From Caballeronia sp. dw_276 (GTDB lineage Bacteria; Pseudomonadota; Gammaproteobacteria; Burkholderiales; Burkholderiaceae), in the NCBI RefSeq assembly GCF_018449635.1, contig NZ_JAAVUV010000006.1:186001-250000 (forward strand): a stretch of 64,000 bases of DNA, written 5' to 3'. The translations under genes were made by a program, and so were the position numbers. The stretch's first letter is position 1. Each line of letters begins with the position of its first letter. Below are positions 18,051 through 27,669 of the stretch, piece by piece. The notes under the pieces are model-generated. The model did no database searches. It had not been told where the DNA came from and saw only the letters and a list, made by a program, of their open reading frames with translations.

Positions 18051-19727
18051 TTAAAGTTGAGAGTCGACGGGCAGCAACATGAACAATCCCGTCAGCAGAT
18101 TCCGGTACAAACCGGCTTGCGGATCGAAGTTATACGTGCGCACCTGGCCGTTTTCTTCGGTGGTCCAGATGAGCGGTGACATCGGCGAGCCGGTGTTCTG
18201 GAGGCCGGCCAGTACTGCGGGGGATGCGAGCTCCACACGATACGCCGTTGCCGGCGCAATGCCGCGGTCGAACAACTCGGCGGCCTCGCGGGCTATCTCC
18301 TGGTTGTAGACGATCAGCGCGAGTTCGGTGTTGAGGGACGCCGAGCGCGGATCGAGGTTCATCGAACCAATGACTAGGATACTGCGATCGATCACGTAAG
18401 CCTTGGCGTGCAGGCTCGAACGCGATTGCGACCCAAAGATGCCGGCGCGCGGCTCCCCGGCGCCTTCGGCGATCACGGGCTTGAGTTCGTAGAGATCGAC
18501 GCCGGCCTTCAACAACGGCACGCGATACGGCGCATAACCCGCCTGGACCGCGACGGCGTCGGTTGCAGCGAGCGAATTCGTCAGGATCTCGACCTTCACG
18601 CCTTTGCCGGTGATCGCGGCCAACGCCTTGACGCCTTCATCGTGCGGCACGAAATACGGCGACACGATCAAAACGCTGCTCTGCGCCGCGTTCGCCAGTT
18701 CGATGAGACGTTGCATGGGCGGGCTTTTGTAGTCCGGATCGGGATGCTCGATCTTGACCGGCGAATCAGCCCTGAACTCCGTGCGCGCCCACGTCAGGCC
18801 GAGGCTGTCCTGCGCGATCTGCTGTGCGAGCGGCGTTGCGTTGAGCGGTTTCGCGTTCAGCGGGTCGGCCTGGTCCTTCCAGTGCTGGCGAAGGTCGGCG
18901 CGGGTTTTATCGAGATCGGCGGGATCGAATTTCTGCTTGTTCAGCGCGCGCAGCGGATACGCAATCGAGCTGTTCCAGTAATCGTCGAAGCTCGCCGATA
19001 TTTCCTGCGTTGCCGGCCCTGCAACGAACGCATCAAGGTCACGAAACTGAATGGTCGGACTCGCGCTGAAATATTCATCGCCGAGATTGCGGCCGCCGAC
19101 GATCGCGATCTGGTTGTCCGCGATCATCGCCTTGTTGTGCATGCGGCGCGTGAACTGATCGACATTCGTGAAAAGATTGCGCGTGCGCTCGCCGAAACTG
19201 CGGGTCGCGCTGCCGAACGGATTGAAGACGCGGATATCGATGTTGTCGTGTGAATTCAGCGTAGCCATGATCTTGTCGATGTCCTTGAAATTCAGGTCAT
19301 CCACCAGCATCCGGACTTTCACGCCGCGGTCGGCTACATAAAGCGCCGCGCCGAGCAGCAGCTTGCCCGTGTTGTCCTCTTCCGCAATGTAGTACTGCAT
19401 GTCGAGCGTTTTCGTCGCGGCGCGGGCGAGCGCGATGCGCGCCTGCAGCGCCTCGGTCCCGGTCGGCAGCAGACGCACGCCGGATTCATCCGGATGCGCG
19501 GCTTCCTTCTGCGCGATAGCAGCGCGTAGCGGCGTATCGGCGGTGGCTGCGAGCGCGTGCGTGACCGGATGGTCAAACGCGCTGGCCGGCGGGCGCGTGG
19601 CGCAAGCGGCGAGCGTCAGCGCGGTCAGAGTCGCAACGGATAGCTTCAGATACCGCGAAACCTCGTTCGGCCCGTCTTTCCGGGTTGAAGTGTTCGATGA
19701 CTGCTTGCTACGGTCCGACACGTCCAT
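18051..19727 (-). CDS. Phospholipase D family lipoprotein (cardiolipin synthase C-like)
   Basis: Two HKD motifs are present, [18 protein letters not shown] and [18 protein letters not shown], each followed by the DEYF- or DPRS-type continuation of the ClsC/YmdC branch. A lipobox (LTLAACAT) follows a hydrophobic stretch at residues 30-44, suggesting envelope anchoring. ClsC-type enzymes form cardiolipin from phosphatidylglycerol and phosphatidylethanolamine; whether this one does is inferred. I chose the ATG at 19727 (MDVSDRSKQ), with GAAGAG before it; this leaves a long basic n-region of about 27 residues ahead of the hydrophobic core. A further 53 codons upstream lack family similarity. Confidence 0.85.
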   Translation of the reverse strand: MDVSDRSKQSSNTSTRKDGPNEVSRYLKLSVATLTALTLAACATRPPASAFDHPVTHALAATADTPLRAAIAQKEAAHPDESGVRLLPTGTEALQARIALARAATKTLDMQYYIAEEDNTGKLLLGAALYVADRGVKVRMLVDDLNFKDIDKIMATLNSHDNIDIRVFNPFGSATRSFGERTRNLFTNVDQFTRRMHNKAMIADNQIAIVGGRNLGDEYFSASPTIQFRDLDAFVAGPATQEISASFDDYWNSSIAYPLRALNKQKFDPADLDKTRADLRQHWKDQADPLNAKPLNATPLAQQIAQDSLGLTWARTEFRADSPVKIEHPDPDYKSPPMQRLIELANAAQSSVLIVSPYFVPHDEGVKALAAITGKGVKVEILTNSLAATDAVAVQAGYAPYRVPLLKAGVDLYELKPVIAEGAGEPRAGIFGSQSRSSLHAKAYVIDRSILVIGSMNLDPRSASLNTELALIVYNQEIAREAAELFDRGIAPATAYRVELASPAVLAGLQNTGSPMSPLIWTTEENGQVRTYNFDPQAGLYRNLLTGLFMLLPVDSQL

Positions 19728-19919
19728 TTCTCTTCTTTCCCAAGCGATTTTTCTGATCTGGTCACGGCTTCGATGCACCGTCCTTGTCGTTCTTGGCGCC
19801 GGATCTCGTTTGAACGCGCGAGGATCACGCGAGCCCATTTTATTGGAAATTGGGTACGGACACGCTGGATGGCTCGTTTTAAGCAAAAGCGGGGAGGGGA
19901 ATCACGGATCATGCAGACG

Positions 19920-19947
19920 AAAAAAAGCCCGCTTCAACGAAGCGGGC
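19920..19947 (-). terminator. Terminator downstream of the MATE transporter gene
   Basis: On the minus strand a perfect 9-bp stem GCCCGCTTC / GAAGCGGGC with a 3-base loop is followed by seven T. It lies about 110 bases after the stop of the MATE gene and before the phospholipase gene, so the two are separate transcripts. Confidence 0.88.
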
Positions 19948-20055
19948 CTAATACCCCTGTTACTGGATGAGTCTCAAGGAGACGGCTTGATCGTATCTGC
20001 CGGGCGTCCGGATTCCAACCAACAATGCCTGCTTAACTTATGCGGGAGCATTGCC

Positions 20056-21480
20056 TTAAGCCGTATTTTGTGACGCCTGGCGGTCTTTCCCGGCCGGCAA
20101 GGTGCCACCGGCTACAAGCCTGCGGCTCATGCGGTCGAAACGGAAGGTCATCAGCGCCGCGACACTCGCCAGCCCCGCCGCAAGCCCCCACCACAGGCCT
20201 TTCGTCCCGCCGCCGAAGTGAAACGCCAGCAAATAACCCGTCGGAAAGCCGATGCCCCAATAGCCGAATGCAGCGGCGAGCATGGGCACGCGCGTGTCTT
20301 TCAGCCCGCGCAGCACGCCGGAGGCAACGGTCTGCATGCCGTCGACGATCTGGAATACGGCGGCCACGCCTAGCAGCGAAGCCGCCAGCGCGACGGTCTG
20401 GGCGTTCTTCGGGTCATCGAGATGCAGATACAGCCCGACGATCGCGTGCGGCGCCAGCACCAGCACGCAGCCCGACAACGCCATGAACGCCACGCCGAGC
20501 GCAAGCGCGACAAACCCCGCATGGCGCGCGGCAACGGGTACGCCCGCGCCGATCCAGTACCCCACGCGCACGTTCGCCGCCTGTCCGATGGCGAGCGGCA
20601 CCATGAACGCCACCGACGCCACGTTCAACGCAATCTGGTGCGCGGCGAGCGGCGCTTCGCCGAGCGTGCCGACGGTCATGCCGGTGGCGAGAAACAGCGT
20701 CGATTCGACGCCGTACGTGATCGCAACCGGCCAGCCGATGCCAAACAGCTCGCCCATCAACGGCAGGCGCGGGCGCGATGCGGCGACGAAATGCTTGAAC
20801 CGTGGCCGCAAATGCAGGAACGCCACCAGCATGAGTGCGGTTCCCCAGACGGTGATCGTGGTCGCAACCGCCGAGCCCAGAAACCCAAGCCGGGGCAGGC
20901 CATACGCGCCGTGGATCAGGCCGTAGTTCAAGAACCCGTTCACGAACACGCCGCCAATCGATACCCACAAAAGCCGCCGCGCCGCGCCGATAGCCGGCAG
21001 AAACGCGCGCATCATGCCGATCCCGATCAGGCTGCCCGGCGCGCCCCAGCGCAGCACCGCGCAATATTCGCCGACGTTTTTGGCGAGCATCGCGGGTTCG
21101 TGGAATGCGAGCAGGATCGGTTCGGCGAAGCTCAGCAATACGAACGCCGGAATGGCGAGCAGCAGCGAAAGGACGAAGCCGGTCCAGTAGATATTCGGTA
21201 CGAGATGGTCGTTATTCGCGCCACGCGCGTGCGAGACGGACACGCTCACCGACGTCAGCACGCCCTGCAGCAGCACGACCACGACAAAAAACAGGTTCGC
21301 GCCCAGACCGCCCGCCGCGAGCGCGTCGGGGCCGAGTGAGCCGAGCAGGATGGTGTCGGTCACGCCCATTGCCATTTGCGAGAGCTGCGAAATGGCGAGC
21401 GGCGCCGCGAGCCTGGCGGTATCGACGGCATGACGGGAGAAGCTGGGCGGCGCGGTCGCGCGATTCATTCGGGTTGGCAT
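20056..21480 (-). CDS. MATE family multidrug/metabolite exporter (NorM-like)
   Basis: The roughly 474-residue protein contains 12 hydrophobic segments arranged as two six-helix halves. The front part AAPLAISQLSQMAMGVTDTI is the conserved MATE opening (first helix with the Gln and Asp pattern), and each half has the GxxxRxxLG-type inter-helix basic loops such as RLPLMGELFGIGWPVAITYG. Family members export cationic drugs in exchange for Na+ or H+ at the inner membrane. The start is unsure: ATGs at 21480 and 21468 are both possible and neither has a good ribosome site. No regulator is adjacent. Confidence 0.88.
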   Translation of the reverse strand: MPTRMNRATAPPSFSRHAVDTARLAAPLAISQLSQMAMGVTDTILLGSLGPDALAAGGLGANLFFVVVVLLQGVLTSVSVSVSHARGANNDHLVPNIYWTGFVLSLLLAIPAFVLLSFAEPILLAFHEPAMLAKNVGEYCAVLRWGAPGSLIGIGMMRAFLPAIGAARRLLWVSIGGVFVNGFLNYGLIHGAYGLPRLGFLGSAVATTITVWGTALMLVAFLHLRPRFKHFVAASRPRLPLMGELFGIGWPVAITYGVESTLFLATGMTVGTLGEAPLAAHQIALNVASVAFMVPLAIGQAANVRVGYWIGAGVPVAARHAGFVALALGVAFMALSGCVLVLAPHAIVGLYLHLDDPKNAQTVALAASLLGVAAVFQIVDGMQTVASGVLRGLKDTRVPMLAAAFGYWGIGFPTGYLLAFHFGGGTKGLWWGLAAGLASVAALMTFRFDRMSRRLVAGGTLPAGKDRQASQNTA

Positions 21481-21668
21481 GACAGATAACAAGGAAACTT
21501 GCGCCGGTGCGCCTGGACGGCCTTACAAAGCCGCCGCAAAAACAGTAACGGGCGATGCAAAGGCCGTTGCCGGCCCTGCATCGCCCGTTCGTTCCGGCCG
21601 CGCTACGGAGTTCAGACGTGAATCACGCAGAACCCAAAGCCGGCGAAAGAGAACGAAAGCCTTCTAGC

Positions 21669-22724
21669 TTATTGCTTGATCGAGCTCATGTCGATCACGA
21701 AGCGGTATTTCACGTCGCTCTTGACCATCCGGTCGTACGCGGTATCGATTTCGTCCATGCGGATCATTTCAATATCCGACGTAATTCCGTGCTTGCCGCA
21801 GAAATCGAGCATTTCCTGCGTTTCCGCGATACCGCCAATCAGCGAACCCGTCAGCGACCGGCGCTTGAAAATCAAATTGCCAATGGACGGCGACGGATGC
21901 GGATGCTCCGGCACGCCGACGAGGGTCATGGCGCCGTCGCGCTTGAGCAGCGTCACGAAGGCGTCGAGGTCATGGGAAGCCGCGACCGTGTTCAGGATGT
22001 AATCGAAGCTGTTTACGTGCTTCGCCATCTGCTCCGGATCCTTCGAGATCACCACTTCATGCGCGCCGAGGCGCTTGCCGTCTTCCACCTTGCTTTGCGA
22101 CGTGGTGAACAGCACCACGTGCGCGCCGAGCGCGGCGGCGATCTTCACGCCCATGTGCCCAAGGCCGCCCAATCCGACGATACCAACCTTCTGTCCCGGC
22201 TGAATGTTCCAGTGGCGCAGCGGCGAGTAGGTCGTGATGCCGGCACAAAGCAGCGGCGCAACGGCGGCGAGTTCGAGGTTTTCCGGGATGTGCAGGGTGA
22301 AGGCTTCATCGACGACGATCTGTGTGGAATAACCGCCGTAGGTCACGCCGCCGGTGTGTTTGTCGGGTCCGTTGTAGGTACCGACAAAGCCGCTGCCTTC
22401 GCAATATTGCTCGAGGCCTTCCTGGCAACTCGGGCAAGTGCGGCATGAATCGACCATGCAGCCGACGCCGGCGAGTTGCCCGACCTTGAACTTCGATACT
22501 TCCGATCCGACTTCGACCACACGGCCGACAATCTCATGGCCCGGAACGTTCGGATACACCGTGCCGCCCCATTCGCCGCGGGCGGTGTGCAGGTCCGAAT
22601 GGCACACGCCGCAGAACAGGATGTCGATACGCACATCGTGCGGCGTGAGGTCACGGCGCTCGAACTCGAAGGGGCTGAGCGGTTCGGTGGCGGAACGTGC
22701 GGCGTATGCGTTGGTCTTGTACAT
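21669..22724 (-). CDS. Zinc-dependent NAD(P)-alcohol dehydrogenase (YahK/CAD-like)
   Basis: The 351-residue protein has the catalytic zinc site CGVCHSDLH near residue 36 and GHEIVGRVVEVG, the structural zinc cysteines in GCMVDSCRTCPSCQEGLEQYC, and the coenzyme motif GLGGLGHMGVKIA. This is the cinnamyl alcohol dehydrogenase/YahK branch, which reduces aldehydes with NADPH in the cytoplasm. GGAG 8 bases before the ATG at 22724 decides this start over a reading frame open from 22973. It is a single gene; substrates are broad in this family and cannot be named. Confidence 0.92.
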   Translation of the reverse strand: MYKTNAYAARSATEPLSPFEFERRDLTPHDVRIDILFCGVCHSDLHTARGEWGGTVYPNVPGHEIVGRVVEVGSEVSKFKVGQLAGVGCMVDSCRTCPSCQEGLEQYCEGSGFVGTYNGPDKHTGGVTYGGYSTQIVVDEAFTLHIPENLELAAVAPLLCAGITTYSPLRHWNIQPGQKVGIVGLGGLGHMGVKIAAALGAHVVLFTTSQSKVEDGKRLGAHEVVISKDPEQMAKHVNSFDYILNTVAASHDLDAFVTLLKRDGAMTLVGVPEHPHPSPSIGNLIFKRRSLTGSLIGGIAETQEMLDFCGKHGITSDIEMIRMDEIDTAYDRMVKSDVKYRFVIDMSSIKQ

Positions 22725-23193
22725 GGAATTGCTCCAGATAGAGGGCAAAAAAGTGCCGGGCAAAATGCCTGCGCCCTGACACGAATATTTAATGCTCTGG
22801 TCATCGGCCTGTTGGACGGGCGCGTGCCTGAAAACATCTGCTAGGCCGGCGAACCAGATCGCCGGATAAAGCGGTGCAAGGGCCGTGCAGGTCCTGAAGG
22901 ACGTCCACGCGTTGCGGAAGAAGGAATGGTTGCCGGGATGGAGTTGCTTGGCCGGACGATGTCCGGATGCCACGGGGGTGATACGTAGGTCCTGCGCAAT
23001 CGGCGGCGTGATTCACTGATGCCGCCTGAAACAATTTTAGATCGCTACAAAAAAACGTGCTTGAGTGGCCGTTTGATGACGCTCGATGCGGCCGTTGCGA
23101 AGCCTCGATTATCGCGCTTCCGGCCGCGCCTTCCAACCTGTTCCAATGTAAAACTTGACCACCGTCAGGTGGTTGCCGCATCGATCGGCTGGT
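22725..23193. other. Intergenic region, no gene seen
   Basis: This 469-base gap holds no convincing gene. The open frames in it have low-complexity, unlikely translations. It lies between two minus-strand genes and should contain the promoter of the alcohol dehydrogenase, but I could not identify -35/-10 boxes with confidence. Confidence 0.5.
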
Positions 23194-23415
23194 TCATGCC
23201 GGCTTGCGAATCTTGATGGTGGTGTCATCGACAAGAACCGTCTGGCCCGCGCGGATCTTGCACGTCTTGCGCAACTCGACCTTGCCGTCTACCTTCACCT
23301 CGCCCTCGGCCACGCGCATTTTCGCCGAGCCGCCGCTGTCGGCTAAGCCCATGATCTTGAGCAGGTTATGCAGTTCGACGTAATCGCCCGTGAGCGTGAA
23401 TTCCTGGCGCGGCAT
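23194..23415 (-). CDS. S4-domain RNA-binding protein (YbcJ-like)
   Basis: The 73-residue protein is almost entirely one S4 domain: YVELHNLLKIMGLADSGGSAK, then VAEGEVKVDGKVELRKTCKI and a final RAGQTVLVDDTTIKI. Single-domain S4 proteins of the YbcJ/YaaA type bind RNA and are linked to ribosome function, but the exact role is not established. AGAGAG precedes the ATG. It stands alone between two longer intergenic regions. Confidence 0.88.
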   Translation of the reverse strand: MPRQEFTLTGDYVELHNLLKIMGLADSGGSAKMRVAEGEVKVDGKVELRKTCKIRAGQTVLVDDTTIKIRKPA

Positions 23416-23770
23416 GGCGGCTCTCTTTGCAGGTTGAAACGAATCGGGCGCACATCATAAACCAGCGATGCAACCAGTATCTGTGTGAAGTATCGGGTGT
23501 GCGGGCACGCCGCGTGCGACTACCGCCATGTCCCGGTAAATCCGGCCGTCCAGTCCTTTGCAACATGTCAGGAAATGAAACCTTCGGTAACAGTGACGGG
23601 TTTCATAGAACCCGGACGGAGGGAGCGGGGTCAATCGTAATACGTTGTCCCGTAGTCCAGTAGACGGGCGAAACGCAGCGCGCAGTGCCCAAGGGCGTTT
23701 CAGGACACGAAACATGCTGCCCGGCGTTGCAATCGATACCCGGAAAACAATCGCCAGAGAGGAATTGAAT
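23416..23770. other. Upstream region of the exported Lys/Ala-rich genes
   Basis: These 355 bases contain no gene I can support. A small hairpin GGGTT-TCATAG-AACCC lies near 23609-23624, and the reading frame of the downstream gene stays open back to 23645 without similarity. The promoters of both divergent genes must be here. Confidence 0.45.
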
Positions 23771-24151
23771 ATGTCGCAAGTCAAGAAGATGCTGCTTGGT
23801 ACCGCTTTCATTGCTATCGCAGGTTCCGCTTTTGCCCAGACCGCACAGCCTTCCGATGCCGGCCAGCCGCCCGCACAGGTTACGCCCGCGCCGCAAAACC
23901 TGACGGCTCCGGCACCCACCGATCCTCTGGTCCAGAAGCGCAATGCGAACGCTCAGGCCAACGCGGAATACAAGGCATCGAAGAAGGCATCGCAGCAGGA
24001 ACTGAAGGCGACCAGCAAGCAAGCGAAGGAGCAATACAAGGAGCAAGTCCGTAACGCCAAGATCAACAAGAAGGCCGACAAGCAGACGGCCAACGACGAA
24101 CTGAAGTCCGCCGAACCGAATGGTCCGCAGAACACGAACCTGCAGCACTAA
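23771..24151 (+). CDS. Small exported Lys/Ala/Gln-rich protein (first of two)
   Basis: I do not recognise a function. The 126-residue product has a clean Sec signal peptide (KKMLLGTAFIAIAGSAFAQ, cleavage after AFA), then a Pro-rich stretch (about residues 24-50) and a highly basic, probably alpha-helical segment with repeating Lys and Ala (for example KASKKASQQELKATSKQAKE). AGAGAGGAA precedes the ATG. It is followed 68 bases later by a second protein of the same type and then a terminator, so the two likely form one operon. Periplasmic location is inferred. It could be a stress or DNA/RNA-binding envelope protein, but nothing proves that. Confidence 0.75.
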   Translation: MSQVKKMLLGTAFIAIAGSAFAQTAQPSDAGQPPAQVTPAPQNLTAPAPTDPLVQKRNANAQANAEYKASKKASQQELKATSKQAKEQYKEQVRNAKINKKADKQTANDELKSAEPNGPQNTNLQH

Positions 24152-24219
24152 ACCCGGTGTATCGATGAACGCGGTCGTTTCCTATGGCCGCGTTCGGGAA
24201 AAAATAGAGGGAGAACATC

Positions 24220-24471
24220 ATGACCAAGACCACTCATCGTTTGTGCGCTGCCTTGCTCGCGGGCGCGTTTGCGACTGCGGCGACGGTATCGGTTGCACAG
24301 AATACCGAGCCCACGCACGCGGAGAAGAAAGCCGCCAAGAAGCAGGCCGAAGCCGATAAGGACGCGAACGTCGCACAGGCCAAGGCCGACAAGCAGAAGA
24401 CCGAGTCGCAGTCGAAGGCGAACGAAGCCGCTGCCGACGCCAACCTGAAGAACGCGAAGAAAGCGGACTGA
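24220..24471 (+). CDS. Small exported Lys/Ala-rich protein (second of two)
   Basis: The 83-residue product has a Sec signal peptide (RLCAALLAGAFATAATVSVAQ) and a mature part of about 55 residues made almost only of Ala, Lys, Asp, Glu, Gln and Asn (EKKAAKKQAEADKDANVAQ and similar), predicted to be one long charged helix. GAGGGAG stands just before the ATG. Composition and position match the preceding gene, though the sequences are too simple to call them homologous with certainty. A strong terminator follows at 24493-24533. The function is unknown. Confidence 0.75.
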   Translation: MTKTTHRLCAALLAGAFATAATVSVAQNTEPTHAEKKAAKKQAEADKDANVAQAKADKQKTESQSKANEAAADANLKNAKKAD

Positions 24472-24492
24472 TCCGGCTTTGTCGCGTAAAGA

Positions 24493-24533
24493 ACGGCCCG
24501 ACAAGCGCCAGCTTGCCGGGCCGTCTGTTTTTT
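24493..24533 (+). terminator. Terminator after the Lys/Ala-rich gene pair
   Basis: A 14-bp stem with one mismatch (ACGGCCCGACAAGC / GCTTGCCGGGCCGT) and a GCCA loop is followed by CTGTTTTTT. It lies 22 bases after the stop of the second small gene. Confidence 0.88.
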
Positions 24534-24630
24534 GGGGCCAAAAGCGTGCTGCATCAAGCGCTTGCGTGCGCGGGTTGTATGGATATACAGTGTGCGTCAC
24601 CTGTTTTTCCAAGCTCCAAGGTCACGCGAC

Positions 24631-26754
24631 GTGCTTTCGCCCATTCCCGCCATTGATGCCAAGCCCCAATCCGATGCAGCGGAAGTCGCGCCGTATTTGA
24701 CCAAGCTCAACGACGCCCAGCGCGAAGCCGTCGAATACGGAACCGATGCCAACAGCGCCGCCGGCGCGTTGCTCGTGATCGCGGGCGCGGGGTCGGGCAA
24801 GACGAATACGCTTGCGCATCGCGTGGCGCATTTGCTGGTGAAGGGCGCTGATCCGCGCCGTATCCTGTTGCTGACCTTTTCGCGGCGCGCGGCCAACGAA
24901 ATGACACGCCGCGTGACGCGCATCGCGGCGAACGCGCTAGGGAATCGCAGCGGCATGGCGCAAGGCCTCACGTGGTCCGGCACCTTCCATAGCGTCGGCG
25001 CGCGTTTGCTGCGGGACTACGCGGATCTGGTGGGCTTGTCGCCGTCGTTCACCATCAACGACCGCGAGGATTCCGCCGATTTGATGAATCTCGTGCGGCA
25101 CGAACTGGGGTTATCGGCGAAGGAAAAACGCTTTCCCGCCAAGTCCACGTGCTTCGCCATCTACTCGCGCGTGGTCAATACAGGCGCGTCGCTTGCCACC
25201 GTGCTCGATCAGGCGTTCCCGTGGTGCCGCGAATGGGAAGACGACTTGCGGCGCCTTTTCGCCGCCTACGTCCACGCAAAGCAGCAGCAAAGCGTGCTCG
25301 ATTACGACGACCTGTTGCTCTACTGGGCGCATCTGGCGGCGGAGCCGTCGATTGCGGCGGATTTGTCGAGCCGCTTCGACCACGTTCTCGTCGATGAATA
25401 CCAGGACACGAACAAGCTCCAGGCGTCCATCCTCCTTTCGATGAAACCCGATGGCCGCGGCCTCACCGTCGTCGGCGACGACGCGCAGTCCATCTATTCG
25501 TTTCGCGGCGCGACAGTGCGCAACATTCTCGACTTCCCGAATCACTTCGACCCGCCCGCCAAGTGCGTGACGCTCGAGCGCAACTACCGCTCCACGCAGC
25601 CGATCCTGGCGGCATCGAATGCGGTGATCGGCCTCGCCACCGAGCGATACACAAAGAACCTCTGGACCGACAAGACATCGGAGCAACGGCCGCGGATTGT
25701 TTCCGTCGCCGATGAAGCCGATCAAGCGCGCTACATCGTCGAGCAGATACTGGAAGCGCGCGAAGGCGGCATGACACTCAAGCAGCAAGCCGTGCTGTTT
25801 CGCACCGCGTACCACAGCGCCGCGCTCGAAATCGAACTCACGCGGCGCAATATCCCGTTCGTGAAGTTCGGCGGTCTGAAGTTTCTCGATTCCGTGCATG
25901 TGAAGGACGTACTGGCCGTCTTGCGATGGGCCGAGAATCCGCGTGATCGGGTGGCGGGGTTTCGCGTGGTGCAGTTGCTGCCGGGCATCGGGCCGGCCAT
26001 CGCCGGTCGTGTGCTCGACCAGGTCGCCGAACGCGGCGATACGGCATCAGCGCTCGCGGCCTTTGCGCCGCCGCCGCGAGCAAGCGAAGACTGGCCTGTA
26101 TTTGCCAGCTTGATGGCGAAGGTGTGCGCGCGGGAAAGCGGTTGGCCGGCCGAGTTCGAGATGATCCGGCGCTGGTACGAACCGCATCTGGAGCGCAATC
26201 ACGAGGACGCGGCGATCCGTCATGGCGACGTGCTGCAGATGGAAAGCATTGCGTCGACGTATCCCACGCGCGAGCGTTTCCTCACTGAACTGACGCTCGA
26301 TCCGCCCGACGCCACGAGCGACGAATCGGGCGTGCCGCTTATCGATGAAGATTATCTGATTCTTTCCACCATTCATTCGGCCAAGGGCCAGGAGTGGAAA
26401 AACGTGTTTGTGCTGAACGGCGTGGATGGCTGCATTCCGTCGGACATGGGCACGGGCAGCGACGAGGAAATCGATGAAGAACGGCGGTTGTTATACGTCG
26501 CCATGACGCGGGCAAAAGAGGATCTGCATATAGTCACGCCGCAGCGCTTCTACGTGCACAACCAGACGGCCATGGGCGACCGGCATGTGTGGGCGGCACG
26601 CACGCGGTTCATTCCCGCGCATCTGATGCCGCAGTTCGAAGCGCGCGCGTGGCCGCATGTGCCCGAACCCGTTGCGCCGACGGCCGCAGGCTTGGCCGCG
26701 GCGGCGAAAGCGAAGCTGGATATCGCGGCGCGGCTCAAAAAAATGTGGGAATGA
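24631..26754 (+). CDS. UvrD/Rep-family ATP-dependent DNA helicase
   Basis: The 707-residue protein contains all SF1A motifs: Walker A AGAGSGKTNTLAHRV, motif Ia TFSRRAANEM, motif II VDEYQDTN, motif III GDDAQSIYSFRGA, motif IV LERNYRST, motif V STIHSAKGQEW and motif VI LLYVAMTRAKEDL. It unwinds DNA 3'-5' in the cytoplasm and probably acts in repair or restart. A reading frame open from an ATG at 24532 starts inside the terminator of the preceding gene, so I chose the GTG at 24631; the exact start is uncertain. It converges with the next gene, leaving 6 bases. It could be a second UvrD-like or Rep-like helicase. Confidence 0.9.
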   Translation: MLSPIPAIDAKPQSDAAEVAPYLTKLNDAQREAVEYGTDANSAAGALLVIAGAGSGKTNTLAHRVAHLLVKGADPRRILLLTFSRRAANEMTRRVTRIAANALGNRSGMAQGLTWSGTFHSVGARLLRDYADLVGLSPSFTINDREDSADLMNLVRHELGLSAKEKRFPAKSTCFAIYSRVVNTGASLATVLDQAFPWCREWEDDLRRLFAAYVHAKQQQSVLDYDDLLLYWAHLAAEPSIAADLSSRFDHVLVDEYQDTNKLQASILLSMKPDGRGLTVVGDDAQSIYSFRGATVRNILDFPNHFDPPAKCVTLERNYRSTQPILAASNAVIGLATERYTKNLWTDKTSEQRPRIVSVADEADQARYIVEQILEAREGGMTLKQQAVLFRTAYHSAALEIELTRRNIPFVKFGGLKFLDSVHVKDVLAVLRWAENPRDRVAGFRVVQLLPGIGPAIAGRVLDQVAERGDTASALAAFAPPPRASEDWPVFASLMAKVCARESGWPAEFEMIRRWYEPHLERNHEDAAIRHGDVLQMESIASTYPTRERFLTELTLDPPDATSDESGVPLIDEDYLILSTIHSAKGQEWKNVFVLNGVDGCIPSDMGTGSDEEIDEERRLLYVAMTRAKEDLHIVTPQRFYVHNQTAMGDRHVWAARTRFIPAHLMPQFEARAWPHVPEPVAPTAAGLAAAAKAKLDIAARLKKMWE

Positions 26755-26760
26755 AGCAGC

Positions 26761-27525
26761 TCAACGTTCTGCGCGTGATGGCTTCGGCACCTTGCGTTCC
26801 GGCGTGAAGATCGCGCGAAGCCAGTTGCCAAAACGCGTAAAGCTGTCATACGGCTCTTCGATGAAAATCTCCGGCTTCAGCGACCGCAGCTGTTCCAGCA
26901 CTTGTTGCGCTTCCTGCTTTGAAACGGAGCCATGAAACATCCCGAGTCTCAGCAAACAGCGCAGTTCACCGAGCTTTTCGCGCGCGGTCGATCCCACACT
27001 GTGCTCGGTCGCAATCCTCGTTTCGTAGACACGTTGACGCAGTGAATCGGCGAGACGCCACGCGGGCGTCTGCATCTTCTGCTCGAGATCCTGAATATCC
27101 GTTGCCGCCGATTTGATCTGCGCGGCAAGCGAATCGATTTGCGCCGCGTCGCCTTTTGCTTCCGTGACGATCGACGTCGCCCAGGTGCGCGCGGCCTTCA
27201 CCAGATCGTCCGCCGACCAGTCCGAGCGCACCGCAAAACCAAATCCGTGTTCCGCGGCCTGGCGCATCATCATGTCGACGACATCCGGGAATTCCTTGTC
27301 GAGCGCGCGCTTGGCCCATGCGTACTGGCCGTTTTGCAACATTCGTTGCACGGCTTGTTCGGTGAGCGGCGTGGGGTTGTCGAGCAGTTTTGCGCGCAGG
27401 AAGTCTTCGAACGATGGCGTGACGAATTGCGGATCGAATTTAAGCGACAGGCGAATGAACGTATCGAAGTCGCGGCGCAGCGCAACGAGCGTTTCGTCTT
27501 TGAATGAGAGGGTGATCTGACCCAT
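26761..27525 (-). CDS. Uncharacterised cytoplasmic protein
   Basis: I do not recognise this 254-residue protein. It has no signal peptide or membrane segment. The first 60 residues (MGQITLSFKDETLVALRRDF) are mixed, a central part (about 110-175) with AQIDSLAAQIKSAATDIQDL is likely coiled-coil, and the C-terminus is basic (FTPERKVPKPSRAER). It is transcribed toward the helicase gene and ends 6 bases from it. The start at 27525 gives MGQITL; an ATG 10 codons upstream is possible. Codon usage fits the rest of the window, so it is probably a real gene. Confidence 0.7.
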   Translation of the reverse strand: MGQITLSFKDETLVALRRDFDTFIRLSLKFDPQFVTPSFEDFLRAKLLDNPTPLTEQAVQRMLQNGQYAWAKRALDKEFPDVVDMMMRQAAEHGFGFAVRSDWSADDLVKAARTWATSIVTEAKGDAAQIDSLAAQIKSAATDIQDLEQKMQTPAWRLADSLRQRVYETRIATEHSVGSTAREKLGELRCLLRLGMFHGSVSKQEAQQVLEQLRSLKPEIFIEEPYDSFTRFGNWLRAIFTPERKVPKPSRAER

Positions 27526-27669
27526 GATGTGTCCCGGTTCGCGCGTCCCGCGCATCGATTTTTCGAATTGCGCGGAAAAACAGTCGGCGTCGCCATTAGA
27601 GCGATGGCCATTCGTCTTTATATCGGCGGCCGGGCGGGAAACTTTAGGGCGTTGGAGGAAAGCCTCCAG

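Noticed and set aside
22801..23181. 126-codon frame in the gap between alcohol dehydrogenase and S4 protein
   Set aside because: Translation shows no family and no typical codon pattern; ribosome site absent.
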